From Candidatus Thalassarchaeaceae archaeon (lineage in GTDB: Archaea; Thermoplasmatota; Poseidoniia; Poseidoniales; Thalassarchaeaceae): DNA of 11,867 bases. Positions 1 to 6,531 of this stretch are shown in pieces (position 1 is the stretch's first letter; each line of letters begins with the position of its first letter). The DNA lies in assembly GCA_013329905.1 (NCBI GenBank), contig DUJH01000005.1, forward strand, positions 1-11,867, in the 5' to 3' direction. Position numbers and translations under genes: made by a program. The notes under the pieces were generated by a model. The model had not been told where the DNA came from, made no database searches, and saw nothing but the letters and a program-made list of their open reading frames with translations.

Positions 1-626
1 CCCAACAAAATTATTGCTGCAATGTGGCTTAGATTCTCTACACCTCCCCCATCATAGTCTCCACCAACAGATGAGTGGAAAGCGGTTGGTACGATGAGCA
101 CGACCACCGCTAGAAGTAACAGACTGCTATTGGTACTGACTTGCGCAGAGGAGAATTCTTGCTCTTCGAAATGGATTCCACCCCAGACAAAGGCGAGCCC
201 CATGACGAGTAGGAGATTTCCGAGGATGCTTCCAATCAGGCTCGCTTGTACGAGGTGGATCATGGTGTTCGCGGTATCACTACCCACTCCGGCGGTGAAT
301 GCAGCATAGATAGCGAGCCCAGCAATTATCATCTCTGCAGCATTTCCGAAGGTAGCGTTCAGCAGCCCCCCTAGTGATTCGGAGGTACGTAGGGCGATTT
401 CTTCAGTTGCACGACCCATCAGGAATGCGAGCGGCATGATTGCTACCATCGAAGCGAAGAAGGCGGCTGTCGAGTCATGTGAGATGTATGCGTAATACCA
501 GGTAATAGGCACGGCAAGAAGTAGGAGATTCAGCTTGGTTTTCTTGGGTGAAAATGCTCCTAATACACTCAAGTTTGTCGATTGCGTTCCGGTTGCACCG
601 GCGGTTGCGGGCTCACTCATGGTCAT
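1..626 (-). CDS. CAX-family Ca2+/H+ antiporter, N-terminal part (runs off the window)
   Basis: A continuous minus-strand frame starts at ATG 626-624 (a second ATG at 620-618) and stays open to base 1, giving about 208 residues; the C-terminal half lies outside. Residues 86-97 read GGLLNATFGNAA followed by EM, the alpha-1 repeat of the CaCA/CAX exchangers with its cation-binding Asn/Glu. Residues 125-141 (VQASLIGSILGNLLLVM) match the next conserved helix of CAX proteins, and the GG...EQ.F stretch near 148-157 also fits. Hydrophobic helices lie at about 32-47, 53-69, 97-110, 127-148 and 167-182. By family knowledge it exports Ca2+ (or another divalent cation) from the cytoplasm using the proton gradient. 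It is divergent from the AK6-type kinase, with about 50 bases between the starts. No clear ribosome binding site precedes either ATG, so the exact start is uncertain and the message may be nearly leaderless. Confidence 0.85.
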   Translation of the reverse strand, partial: MTMSEPATAGATGTQSTNLSVLGAFSPKKTKLNLLLLAVPITWYYAYISHDSTAAFFASMVAIMPLAFLMGRATEEIALRTSESLGGLLNATFGNAAEMIIAGLAIYAAFTAGVGSDTANTMIHLVQASLIGSILGNLLLVMGLAFVWGGIHFEEQEFSSAQVSTNSSLLLLAVVVLIVPTAFHSSVGGDYDGGGVENLSHIAAIILL

Positions 627-676
627 GCGCGTGCGCGGTTGATGGGTCAATGTTGCGTCGGCTTCACGATGCGTTC

Positions 677-1246
677 ATGGGTTCCCAGCCGACCCGAGGC
701 ATCGTGGTCAGCCCCTTCCGCCTCGCCCTCGCCGGTACGCCAGGCACTGGCAAGACTACTGTTGCGGCACTTTTGTCTGCGGCCGGATTTGGCATCGTGA
801 CAATTGAAGAATTGGCACAATCGGCCGGCGCTTTGGGCGAGGTTGACCCGAGTGACGGTGCTCGCCCAGTCGATCTCGATCTGTTGATTGAAGCAATTGC
901 TGAATCTTGGAAATCGGCTCCTTCCTCGCCGGAAATAATCGATGGGCACCTTTCGCACCACCTCCCCGCTGACGCTGTCGTGGTGCTCCGCTGTAACCCA
1001 GCAACCCTGCGCGAGCGGCTCAGCGAGCGTGGATATTCATCGGCCAAAGTCGAGGGTAATGTCGAGTGGGAATTGCTTGGCGGTGCGTGGAACGAGCGTG
1101 AGGGAGATTCACCTTGGTCGGAGTTCGATACGACGACAGAAGATGTGGACTCCGTTGTCAAGTCGATTCTTGCATGGATTTCAGATGGCTTCAAACCGAC
1201 TAGCCCTGAGGGCGTAATCGACTGGATAGCACGGATGGATGACTGA
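677..1246 (+). CDS. AK6/Fap7-type adenylate kinase-like P-loop NTPase
   Basis: A 189-residue protein from ATG 677. The P-loop GTPGTGKT is at residues 20-27. The family signature DGHLSH is at 90-95, followed by a strand and VLRCNPATLRERL, and the LID-like RGYSSAKV is at 119-126. This arrangement is typical of adenylate kinase 6 (Fap7/hCINAP), which transfers phosphate between ATP and AMP and, in eukaryotes and archaea, helps small-subunit ribosome maturation with uS11. The family usually reads ENVEAE after the LID; here it is GNVEWE. The frame is open back to 548, but the P-loop of this family normally lies close to the N-terminus, so ATG 677 or GTG 704 is more credible than the upstream starts, which also overlap the divergent antiporter. 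Its stop overlaps the start of the next gene by one base, indicating translational coupling. Confidence 0.85.
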   Translation: MGSQPTRGIVVSPFRLALAGTPGTGKTTVAALLSAAGFGIVTIEELAQSAGALGEVDPSDGARPVDLDLLIEAIAESWKSAPSSPEIIDGHLSHHLPADAVVVLRCNPATLRERLSERGYSSAKVEGNVEWELLGGAWNEREGDSPWSEFDTTTEDVDSVVKSILAWISDGFKPTSPEGVIDWIARMDD

Positions 1247-1926
1247 TGTTCGAGAAGATGCGTGGCACCTGGACAAAGGCAGTCCAACCTCTCGTGCTGC
1301 GAATGGGTGACCTAGACCCTAGCGTTCTGACATGGACTTCACTGGTTATTTCGGTTGGCGCGTTCTACTTGCTTGCTGTTGCTGGGATGGACAACGACGG
1401 CGCGATGATGATTCTTGGCGCTGTAGTACTGGTGCTGATCGCTGGTCTTTTCGACGCGCTCGATGGAGCTCTTGCTCGGCATCAAGGAACTGATGGTCCG
1501 TATGGCGATTTTCTTGATCATACGATCGATCGCGTCGTCGATGTTGGATTGATTATCGCCATCGGCTACAACGCAGCATTCGTCATTGACCCGCTGGCGG
1601 GTTGGGCTGCTGCTTTGCTCACATTGCTAGGATCATACATGGGAACACAGGCCCAATCGGTCGGCTTGGGTAGATTGTATGGTGGATTCAGCCGCGCCGA
1701 CCGTCTTGTGGTTACGCTAGCTGGACTAATTTGGGCTGCTTGGCAGGCCGGCACCGGCGGTGCTGGAATCGATATTTCCGCCGCCCACGAATATGCTCAC
1801 TGGGCGCTTCTTGGAAATGCTGAGCTCAACGGAATGACGCTTGCAATCGCCGTCTCTTTCTGGGGTGGAGTCTACACCTTCGTGGTGCGATTCCTTGAGA
1901 CGCGAAAGCAACTTCTGGCTCAGTGA
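1246..1926 (+). CDS. CDP-alcohol phosphatidyltransferase (likely archaetidylinositol phosphate synthase)
   Basis: A 226-residue integral membrane protein. It carries a perfect CDP-alcohol phosphotransferase motif, D(x2)DG(x2)AR(x8)G(x3)D(x3)D: Asp70, Asp73, Gly74, Ala77, Arg78, Gly87, Asp91 and Asp95. These aspartates bind the metal and the CDP-lipid. Hydrophobic helices flank the motif, at about 31-47, 53-69, 97-115, 117-130, 151-167 and 195-215. By family it swaps CMP of a CDP-activated lipid (CDP-archaeol in archaea) for an alcohol. The short length and N-terminal layout resemble archaetidylinositol phosphate synthase, but the acceptor alcohol cannot be read from the sequence. It starts at an ATG overlapping the kinase stop (TGATG) and shares that transcript; a hairpin follows 15 bases after the stop. 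Confidence 0.85.
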   Translation: MFEKMRGTWTKAVQPLVLRMGDLDPSVLTWTSLVISVGAFYLLAVAGMDNDGAMMILGAVVLVLIAGLFDALDGALARHQGTDGPYGDFLDHTIDRVVDVGLIIAIGYNAAFVIDPLAGWAAALLTLLGSYMGTQAQSVGLGRLYGGFSRADRLVVTLAGLIWAAWQAGTGGAGIDISAAHEYAHWALLGNAELNGMTLAIAVSFWGGVYTFVVRFLETRKQLLAQ

Positions 1927-1941
1927 TTGAGGGGCTGACAA

Positions 1942-1958
1942 TGGGCCCTTCGGGCCCA
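1942..1958 (+). terminator. Perfect hairpin after the CDP-alcohol transferase gene
   Basis: TGGGCCC, loop TTC, GGGCCCA: a 7-bp perfect stem 15 bases past the stop codon. No T-run follows, so a role in termination or 3'-end formation is inferred from position only. Confidence 0.4.
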
Positions 1959-2004
1959 ATCACTACGGCAAGCATTATCCTTGCTTCAAGCGCCAGCGAT
2001 TCGT

Positions 2005-3123
2005 ATGAAGCACCTGATCAATCGCGTATTGGAACTTCAGGATGGGGAAGAACCACCGGGCGCTCCGGTCCAGACTGAGTCCGATCCTGAACTCAAGACC
2101 TTACTCAAATCCCTGCAACCACGCATCCGTGTCTTCGGTTGTGGTGGCTGTGGCTCCAACACGGTGGCTAGGCTAGAATTGGAAGGCCTGTTCGATGGCG
2201 AGTACGTTCGTGGAATGGCCATCAACACCGACGCCCAGCATTTGCTTCGAGTGGGCGTCGGCAACAAGGTGCTCATCGGTAGAAGTGCCAGAGGCAGAGG
2301 GGCGGGCGGTGATCCCGAGAAGGGAGAGCAGGCCGCCTTCGAATCGGAGAAGGCTCTCAAGAAAGAGGTCGAGGATTGTGATTTGGCTTTCATCACCGCC
2401 GGTTTGGGCGGAGGTACAGGCACAGGTTCGGCGCATGTGATTGCTCGGTTAGCGCGTGCTGAGGGTGCACTGACTATTGCCGTCGTGACCTATCCATTCC
2501 TATCAGAGGGCGCTCTGCGCCGCCAGAATGCTGAGTGGGGGCTCGAGCGATTACGTGAGGTGTGCGACACGGTCGTTGTTCTTCCCAATGAGCGGCTGCT
2601 GGAGGTTGAAGGTGTGCGAGATTTACCTCTCGATGCTGCCTTCCGCGTTGCTGATGAATTGCTGATGCGATCTATCGCTGGTGTCTCTGAGATGATTGCA
2701 AAGGAGGGTGTTGTGAACCTCGACTTCCAAGATCTTCGCTCCGTTATGGAGAATGGTGGTGGCGTCGCGATGATTGGACTTGGTGAAGCGAGTGGCGAGG
2801 ATTGTGCTGAGCGTGCTACCGATGAGGCGCTTGAATCACCACTGCTCGAGATAGACATCTCGGATGCTCGTGGCGCGTTGGTCAATGTTGTCGGCGGACC
2901 TACACTCTCGCTTGGTGATGCGGAGCGCTGCGCTCAGTTGATTCGCGACCGAATCAACCCCTATGCACGAATCATCTGGGGTGCAACTACCGATCCATCG
3001 ATGGGAGATGAAATCCGTGTGCTGCTCGTGCTGACTGGGGTCAAGTCCGAGCAGATTCACGGCGCGGCACTACACACGCAGATGCGTAACCTGCGCAGCC
3101 GTACCGTCGAATTCGTCAACTGA
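2005..3123 (+). CDS. ftsZ: Cell division GTPase FtsZ (FtsZ1-like)
   Basis: A 372-residue tubulin-family GTPase that polymerises into the division ring at mid-cell. Residues 45-52 read GCGGCGSN, the nucleotide-binding loop, with Cys where most FtsZ have Ala or Gly. The tubulin signature GGGTGTGS is at 135-142. The synergy (T7) loop NLDFQD at 238-243 keeps the catalytic Asp needed to hydrolyse GTP of the neighbouring subunit. The phrases VTYPF...EG..R..NAE.GLE and MIGLGE, plus the SPLLEIDIS region, resemble archaeal FtsZ1 more than FtsZ2; this is recall, not an alignment. I chose ATG 2005 over an in-frame TTG at 1981, since it gives the usual MKxLIxRxLE-type start. No clear ribosome binding site is seen, consistent with a first, possibly leaderless gene. 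It heads the region leading into secE and spt5, a common euryarchaeal order. The C-terminal tail is short. Confidence 0.95.
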   Translation: MKHLINRVLELQDGEEPPGAPVQTESDPELKTLLKSLQPRIRVFGCGGCGSNTVARLELEGLFDGEYVRGMAINTDAQHLLRVGVGNKVLIGRSARGRGAGGDPEKGEQAAFESEKALKKEVEDCDLAFITAGLGGGTGTGSAHVIARLARAEGALTIAVVTYPFLSEGALRRQNAEWGLERLREVCDTVVVLPNERLLEVEGVRDLPLDAAFRVADELLMRSIAGVSEMIAKEGVVNLDFQDLRSVMENGGGVAMIGLGEASGEDCAERATDEALESPLLEIDISDARGALVNVVGGPTLSLGDAERCAQLIRDRINPYARIIWGATTDPSMGDEIRVLLVLTGVKSEQIHGAALHTQMRNLRSRTVEFVN

Positions 3124-3129
3124 TTCCAG

Positions 3130-3143
3130 TCCGACTTCTCGGA
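3130..3143 (+). terminator. Small hairpin just after ftsZ
   Basis: TCCGA, loop CTTC, TCGGA: a 5-bp perfect stem 6 bases after the stop codon. It lies upstream of a stronger hairpin at 3179-3196 in the same gap. A 3'-end role is inferred. Confidence 0.25.
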
Positions 3144-3178
3144 AATGGATTCAGCTGCTCTTACTGAGCTACTGCTGA

Positions 3179-3196
3179 CGAACCCCTTAGGGTTCG
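3179..3196 (+). terminator. Perfect hairpin between ftsZ and secE
   Basis: CGAACCC, loop CTTA, GGGTTCG: a 7-bp perfect stem. It could end the ftsZ message before the putative secE promoter that begins about 10 bases later. No U-tract follows. Confidence 0.4.
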
Positions 3197-3232
3197 CCCG
3201 GCGTGCTTAAAGAGGGATGGTTTGTCGCCGGG
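3197..3232. promoter_or_regulatory. Inverted repeat flanking the putative secE promoter
   Basis: CCCGGCG (3197-3203) and CGCCGGG (3226-3232) are perfect 7-base inverted arms separated by 22 bases that contain the TATA-like box. It may be a protein-binding operator or just an RNA hairpin; function is inferred from position. Confidence 0.3.
3206..3212 (+). promoter_or_regulatory. TATA-like box upstream of secE
   Basis: CTTAAAG inside TGCTTAAAGAGG, about 40 bases before the secE ATG. With the usual archaeal spacing of about 25-30 bases, transcription would begin near 3232-3240, giving a short leader. A similar TGCTTAA sequence precedes the minus-strand membrane operon (11639-11644). Confidence 0.3.
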
Positions 3233-3251
3233 TCGCTGTAGAGGGAGAGCA

Positions 3252-3518
3252 ATGGCTATGGAGAACTCAGACATCGGGGCCATCGAGCAAACTGCACAGA
3301 GACTGCAGGATGACATCGAGGAGCGCGTACGCCGCGTTCAGACAGGATCGATGGCACGTATCTTGAAGATGGCAAAAAAGCCATCCAAGAAGGAATTTAA
3401 CCAGACTATCATCGTCTGCGGCATCGGAATGTTCATTCTCGGTGCCATCGGCTTTGGTATGCTCTGGCTGATGGACAATGTCCTGCCTGACTTCTTCGCT
3501 TGGCTAACAGGATCCTGA
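3252..3518 (+). CDS. secE: Preprotein translocase subunit SecE (Sec61-gamma)
   Basis: An 88-residue single-pass membrane protein. A charged amphipathic N-terminal half (residues 12-50) leads to the KKPSKKEF turn at 42-49, and one transmembrane helix spans about 52-74. This is the layout of SecE/Sec61-gamma, where the sequence before the helix is typically R/K-K-P-x-x-x-E-F/Y. It clamps the two halves of SecY and is essential for protein export and membrane insertion. ATG 3252 is chosen: it follows a purine-rich GAGGGAGAG stretch. A more upstream TTG would add ten unlikely residues. Its stop codon lies within the ribosome binding site of spt5, so the two are coupled. The secE-spt5 pairing is conserved across archaea and, as secE-nusG, in bacteria. 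Confidence 0.92.
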   Translation: MAMENSDIGAIEQTAQRLQDDIEERVRRVQTGSMARILKMAKKPSKKEFNQTIIVCGIGMFILGAIGFGMLWLMDNVLPDFFAWLTGS

Positions 3519-3523
3519 GGTGA
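3517..3523 (+). promoter_or_regulatory. Ribosome binding site of spt5
   Basis: GAGGTGA, five bases before ATG 3529. It decides the start in favour of ATG 3529 over GTG 3520, and it overlaps the secE stop codon. Confidence 0.75.
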
Positions 3524-3528
3524 GAAAA

Positions 3529-4428
3529 ATGTCTGATGCATTCGTAGTCTATGTTCGCCACGGCGAGAAAGTCCTAATCATGCAGCGAGCCGATGAGGTC
3601 GCTGACTTCCCCGGCGCTTGGGATGGTATCTACGGTGTCGGCAATCCCGAAAATCTCGACGCCGTAACCACTCGCATAACCGAGTGCACCGGCATTCCTG
3701 CTGAGTCGCTCAAGCACGTTCGATCCGGTCCCGCTCGCGGTCTCGCTTTCGGTAACCGCCTGAACGACGTGACCCCTCTGCTGTTCACCTCTGACAGCGA
3801 CGAGGTCTCATCTCAAACAATCTACAAGAATTACGAATGGGTCGACCCAGCCAATATCGAGAATTACAAATCCGATACGGCCGAGGGAACGGGCTCACTT
3901 CGCTATGCCATTCCTCAGATTGGCGCAATGTATGGAGACGTCGCTTCTTTCCTCTACATCCTCAAGACTAGCATCGGTCAGGAACAAAACGTTGCCAAGG
4001 AGATTCGCGCCCGCCTCTCAGGAACCGGGTCACTCAAGGATATCCAAGACGAGGTATTCGGAGTCCTAGTCCCTGGCCACGTGCGTGGCTACATCTTCCT
4101 CGAGGCCTCCGCTGTGCACCACGTCGAGAAGCTAATCGGAATGGTCGGTATGACCACGACCCGCCTGAAGAATTGCCGCAAGGTGCTTCCAGGCGTGTCG
4201 CCTCTCGAAAACACGCTTTCCTACCTCGAGCCAAAGGCGGCCACCGCCGGCATCGAGGAAGGTTGCATCATCGAAATCAGCGGTGGCGCTTTCAAGGGCC
4301 AATCCGCCCGCGTTATCCGCGTTACAGAATCCAAAGAAGAGGTCACGGTCGAGCTCTTCGAAGCGGCTGTTCCAGTCGCTCTGACCGTGCGCGCTGACCA
4401 AGTAAGGGTCACTCAGCGCGTCGAATGA
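3529..4428 (+). CDS. spt5: Transcription elongation factor Spt5 with an N-terminal Nudix-like domain
   Basis: A 299-residue protein, about twice the length of ordinary archaeal Spt5 (about 150). The C-terminal half is a standard Spt5: an NGN domain at about 140-222 (YILKTSIGQEQNVAKEI ... VPGHVRGYIFLEA) and a KOW domain at about 242-296 (EEGCIIEISGGAFKGQSARV). With Spt4, the NGN domain bridges the RNA polymerase clamp to keep it processive; KOW contacts nucleic acid or the ribosome. Residues 4-130 look like a Nudix fold: VLIMQR then PGAWDGIYGVG, a box-like helix, VTPLLF, and YEWVDP..IENY. The Nudix box is degenerate: the REUxEE positions read TRITEC (48-53), so most metal-binding glutamates are lost and hydrolase activity is doubtful. 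It lies in the secE-spt5-L11 order. The Spt5 call is firm; the Nudix assignment is by eye. Confidence 0.9.
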   Translation: MSDAFVVYVRHGEKVLIMQRADEVADFPGAWDGIYGVGNPENLDAVTTRITECTGIPAESLKHVRSGPARGLAFGNRLNDVTPLLFTSDSDEVSSQTIYKNYEWVDPANIENYKSDTAEGTGSLRYAIPQIGAMYGDVASFLYILKTSIGQEQNVAKEIRARLSGTGSLKDIQDEVFGVLVPGHVRGYIFLEASAVHHVEKLIGMVGMTTTRLKNCRKVLPGVSPLENTLSYLEPKAATAGIEEGCIIEISGGAFKGQSARVIRVTESKEEVTVELFEAAVPVALTVRADQVRVTQRVE

Positions 4429-4514
4429 GCAAAAAAAGGAGAATCCGGAGGCCCGTCAGCACGCTCAAATAGAGAGAGTAGGTCGGCGAGTCGCTTCAAT
4501 AGGGGGTATCATGG

Positions 4515-4793
4515 ATGTCAGCACGAAACGAGACTCCTCACGTGATCATACAGACCCTCGGTCAGAAGAAGTGCAACGGCGACTGGGACGCCTCCACTGA
4601 GAACCTCTCAATGGAGCAAGTCAAGCAGGTCGCTGAGAAGCAGAAGGACCGATTGACCGGTTCATCTGTCTACGCACGCTCGCGTGAGGTCATGGGTACC
4701 TGCGTGGCAATGCGCGTCAAGGTCGAGGGCATGGAGCCCAAGGCCGCTCTACAAGCAATGGAAGAAGGGAGATTCAACGAACATTTTGAGTGA
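4515..4793 (+). CDS. rpl11: Ribosomal protein L11 (uL11), only the C-terminal domain
   Basis: A 92-residue protein. Residues 30-92 match the C-terminal rRNA-binding domain of L11: NLSMEQVKQVAEKQK, then REVMGTCVAMRVKVEGMEPK and a short EEGRF tail. Normal archaeal L11 is about 160 residues, with an N-terminal domain that forms the factor-binding centre with the P-stalk. Here only the last piece of that domain may remain (residues 6-29, compare ETP...LG.KK..G). An in-frame TAG at 4500-4502 lies 12 bases before the ATG, and only 86 bases separate it from the spt5 stop; none of the three frames there resembles an L11 N-terminus. AGGGGGT at 4501-4507 may serve as ribosome binding site, and GCTCAAAT at 4463-4470 is a weak TATA-like candidate. 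Position between spt5 and L1 is the normal one for L11. The alternatives are an assembly deletion or a separately encoded N-domain. Confidence 0.85.
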   Translation: MSARNETPHVIIQTLGQKKCNGDWDASTENLSMEQVKQVAEKQKDRLTGSSVYARSREVMGTCVAMRVKVEGMEPKAALQAMEEGRFNEHFE

Positions 4794-4804
4794 AATATCA
4801 CGAG

Positions 4805-4835
4805 TTGCGGGAGAGGGAAACCTCGCTGACCGCAG
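4805..4835 (+). promoter_or_regulatory. Candidate ribosomal protein L1 autoregulatory hairpin
   Basis: In the L11-L1 gap the RNA can fold as follows: lower stem GCGG (4807-4810) with CCGC (4830-4833), extended by U-A and U-G pairs; an asymmetric internal loop GA / GCTGA; and upper stem GAGG/CCTC closed by a GAAA tetraloop (4817-4820). L1 binds two short helices joined by an asymmetric purine-rich loop in 23S rRNA and copies it in its own message (known in Methanococcus and E. coli). The structure abuts the L1 ribosome binding site, so binding could block translation of L1, P0 and P1. The resemblance is judged by eye. Confidence 0.45.
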
Positions 4836-4841
4836 AGGTGA
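4835..4841 (+). promoter_or_regulatory. Ribosome binding site of L1
   Basis: GAGGTGA, five bases before ATG 4847. It selects that start over an in-frame ATG at 4790, which overlaps the L11 end and would add 19 residues. Confidence 0.75.
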
Positions 4842-4846
4842 GGAAT

Positions 4847-5491
4847 ATGAAAGACAACATACAAACAGCAATTGAAGAGGCCCTGAACAGCGCTCCTGAG
4901 CGCAAGTTCACTGAGACCGTCGAGTTCTCGTTCAACTTGAAGGACATCGACCTGAAGAACCCAGCAAACCGTATCCAAGAGGAGATCCGTCTCCCAGCAG
5001 GTCGCGGCAAGCCGGTGAAGATTGCCATGTTCGCCGGTGGCGAGATGGCTACCAAGGCGCGCGCCGCCGGAATCGACATCATCGACCCAACGACCATCGA
5101 AGACCTCGGTGGAAATCGTCAGAAGGCTCGCAAGCTTGCGAATAGTATTGATTTCTTCCTCGCCGAAATTCCACACATGGGAACCGTCGGTCGCTTCCTC
5201 GGTGTGGTTCTCGGTCCTCGCGGGAAGATGCCTCGACCCGTTCCACCTACCCTTGACCCAGCAATGATTGCTGCCGGTCTGAAGGATACTGCAGTCGTGC
5301 GCTCGCGCGACAAGATGACTTTCCACAGCCCTCTCGGCTCTCGCGAGCAGAGCGTCGATGAATTGACCAACAACGCAATGGCAATCTGGACTCGTGTAAT
5401 AGGTAAGCTCGAGCGCGGTGCTGGAAATATCCGCTCTTGCTACGTCAAGACCTCGATGGGCCCCTCGATCAAGATTGAGGTGATTGAATGA
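4847..5491 (+). CDS. rpl1: Ribosomal protein L1 (uL1)
   Basis: A 214-residue protein, the normal archaeal length. The N-terminal half has the FTETVEFSFNLKDIDLKNP strand region and the RLPAGRGKPVKIAMFAGGE segment. The middle domain has NSIDFFLAEIPHMGTVGRFLG and the strongly conserved LGPRGKMPRPVPP, and the C-terminus returns to the first domain with SCYVKTSMGPSIKIEVIE. L1 forms the mobile stalk near the E site that helps deacylated tRNA leave, and in many archaea and bacteria it represses its own operon. It starts after a strong ribosome binding site. Its last codons contain the ribosome binding site of P0, and its stop overlaps the P0 start by four bases (ATGA), so the two are translationally coupled. 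Confidence 0.95.
   Translation: MKDNIQTAIEEALNSAPERKFTETVEFSFNLKDIDLKNPANRIQEEIRLPAGRGKPVKIAMFAGGEMATKARAAGIDIIDPTTIEDLGGNRQKARKLANSIDFFLAEIPHMGTVGRFLGVVLGPRGKMPRPVPPTLDPAMIAAGLKDTAVVRSRDKMTFHSPLGSREQSVDELTNNAMAIWTRVIGKLERGAGNIRSCYVKTSMGPSIKIEVIE
5477..5483 (+). promoter_or_regulatory. Ribosome binding site of P0
   Basis: GAGGTGA within the end of the L1 gene, four bases before ATG 5488. It encodes the EV of the L1 tail at the same time. Confidence 0.7.
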
Positions 5492-6513
5492 TCGATGCTA
5501 AGGTTTCTCCATGGAAGCGCGATCGCGTCGGAGAACTCGCCGCGATTCTGTCCTCCGATGGAGTTCTGGGAGTCGTCGACATTGGCGGCGTCCCAGCCAA
5601 GAACATGCTCAGCATGCGCAAAGACCTTCGCAGCAGCATGAGCATCACGATGGCCAAGAAGACGCTGATGCGCCTCGCTTGGGAGCAGTCTGGCCGCTCG
5701 ATGGGCGACTTCGACACTCTGCTTGATGGCGCAATCCAGCCGGCCATCGTCCACACAGATTCAATGAACGCCTTCCAACTCTTCTCAGAATTGGAGAAGA
5801 CCCGTCAGGGCCGCGCTGCTAAGGCAGGCGAGATATCTCCAATCGATATCGTCGTAGAGCAGGGACCAACCCAATTCGGACCAGGTCCAATCGTCGGTGA
5901 ATTCAACGCTGTGGGGATCCCCGCGAAGATCGACAAGGGCAAGGTTGCTATTCAGAAAACTACGACCGTGGTCGAGCAAGGAGAAGTGATCTCTGCTGAC
6001 CTTGGAATCATGCTCGCAAAGCTTGGAATCAATCCAATCGAGATTGGTATCATCCTTACCGGAGCGATCGAGGACGGCTTCCTCTTCGAAGCCGACTCTC
6101 TTGACCTCGACACTGATGGATTCCGCACGGACATCATCACAGCGACCTCAGGCGCCTTCAATCTCGCCTGCAACATCCGCTGGTTCTCTTCACAGACAAT
6201 GCCAACCCTCCTGGCCAAGGCCAGCGGAGAGGCGATGTCTGTCGCTGTGGAAGCAGGCATCACCAACGATGTCACGATTCCACTGTTCGTATCGCGCGCA
6301 AATGCGCGCGCGCTGGCCCTCGCGGGCCAGCTAGATTCCTCTGCGCTTGATGACGAGCTGGCGGCTGCACTCGGTGCTGCTGCTAGCGCCGTCGCCAGCG
6401 CACCCGCCGCAACCTCCGATGCGGCAGACCCAGCCGAGGAAACTCCGGCTGAGGAGGAAGAGGAGGAAGAAGAGGAAGCCGAGTTCGGTGGACTAGGCGA
6501 TCTCTTCGGCTGA
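5488..6513 (+). CDS. rpl10: Ribosomal protein P0 (uL10)
   Basis: A 341-residue protein of normal archaeal P0 length. Residues 1-105 form the rRNA-binding domain (KRDRVGELAAIL, MRKDLRSS, AKKTLMRLA). The archaeal/eukaryotic insertion domain follows (about 106-190, with GPTQFGPGPIVGEF and the KIDKGKVAIQK region). A helical spine at about 245-300 docks P1 dimers. An alanine/proline hinge then leads into a run of nine glutamates and the C-terminal FGGLGDLFG. The acidic tail is shared with P1 and recruits the translation GTPases. P0 anchors the stalk base on 23S rRNA next to L11. Since L11 here lacks its N-domain, the P0-L11 contact is expected to differ from that in other archaea; that is inference. 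Confidence 0.95.
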   Translation: MIDAKVSPWKRDRVGELAAILSSDGVLGVVDIGGVPAKNMLSMRKDLRSSMSITMAKKTLMRLAWEQSGRSMGDFDTLLDGAIQPAIVHTDSMNAFQLFSELEKTRQGRAAKAGEISPIDIVVEQGPTQFGPGPIVGEFNAVGIPAKIDKGKVAIQKTTTVVEQGEVISADLGIMLAKLGINPIEIGIILTGAIEDGFLFEADSLDLDTDGFRTDIITATSGAFNLACNIRWFSSQTMPTLLAKASGEAMSVAVEAGITNDVTIPLFVSRANARALALAGQLDSSALDDELAAALGAAASAVASAPAATSDAADPAEETPAEEEEEEEEEAEFGGLGDLFG

Positions 6514-6520
6514 AAAAAAT

Positions 6521-6526
6521 AGGTGA
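6521..6526 (+). promoter_or_regulatory. Ribosome binding site of P1/L12
   Basis: AGGTGA, five bases before ATG 6532, within AGGTGAGAAAAATG, the same context as at spt5. It selects ATG 6532 over GTG 6523. Confidence 0.7.
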
Positions 6527-6531
6527 GAAAA

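Noticed and set aside
664..1287. Open minus-strand frame of 207 codons opposite the AK6-type kinase
   Set aside because: It covers the plus-strand kinase with its intact P-loop and family motifs; the reverse product has no recognisable domain.
1981..2004. TTG start for FtsZ adding eight residues
   Set aside because: ATG 2005 gives a normal FtsZ start; no ribosome binding site supports the TTG.
4429..4514. Frameshifted remains of the L11 N-terminal domain
   Set aside because: I read all three frames of this 86-base gap and saw no L11-like sequence; it is too short for the roughly 65 missing residues.
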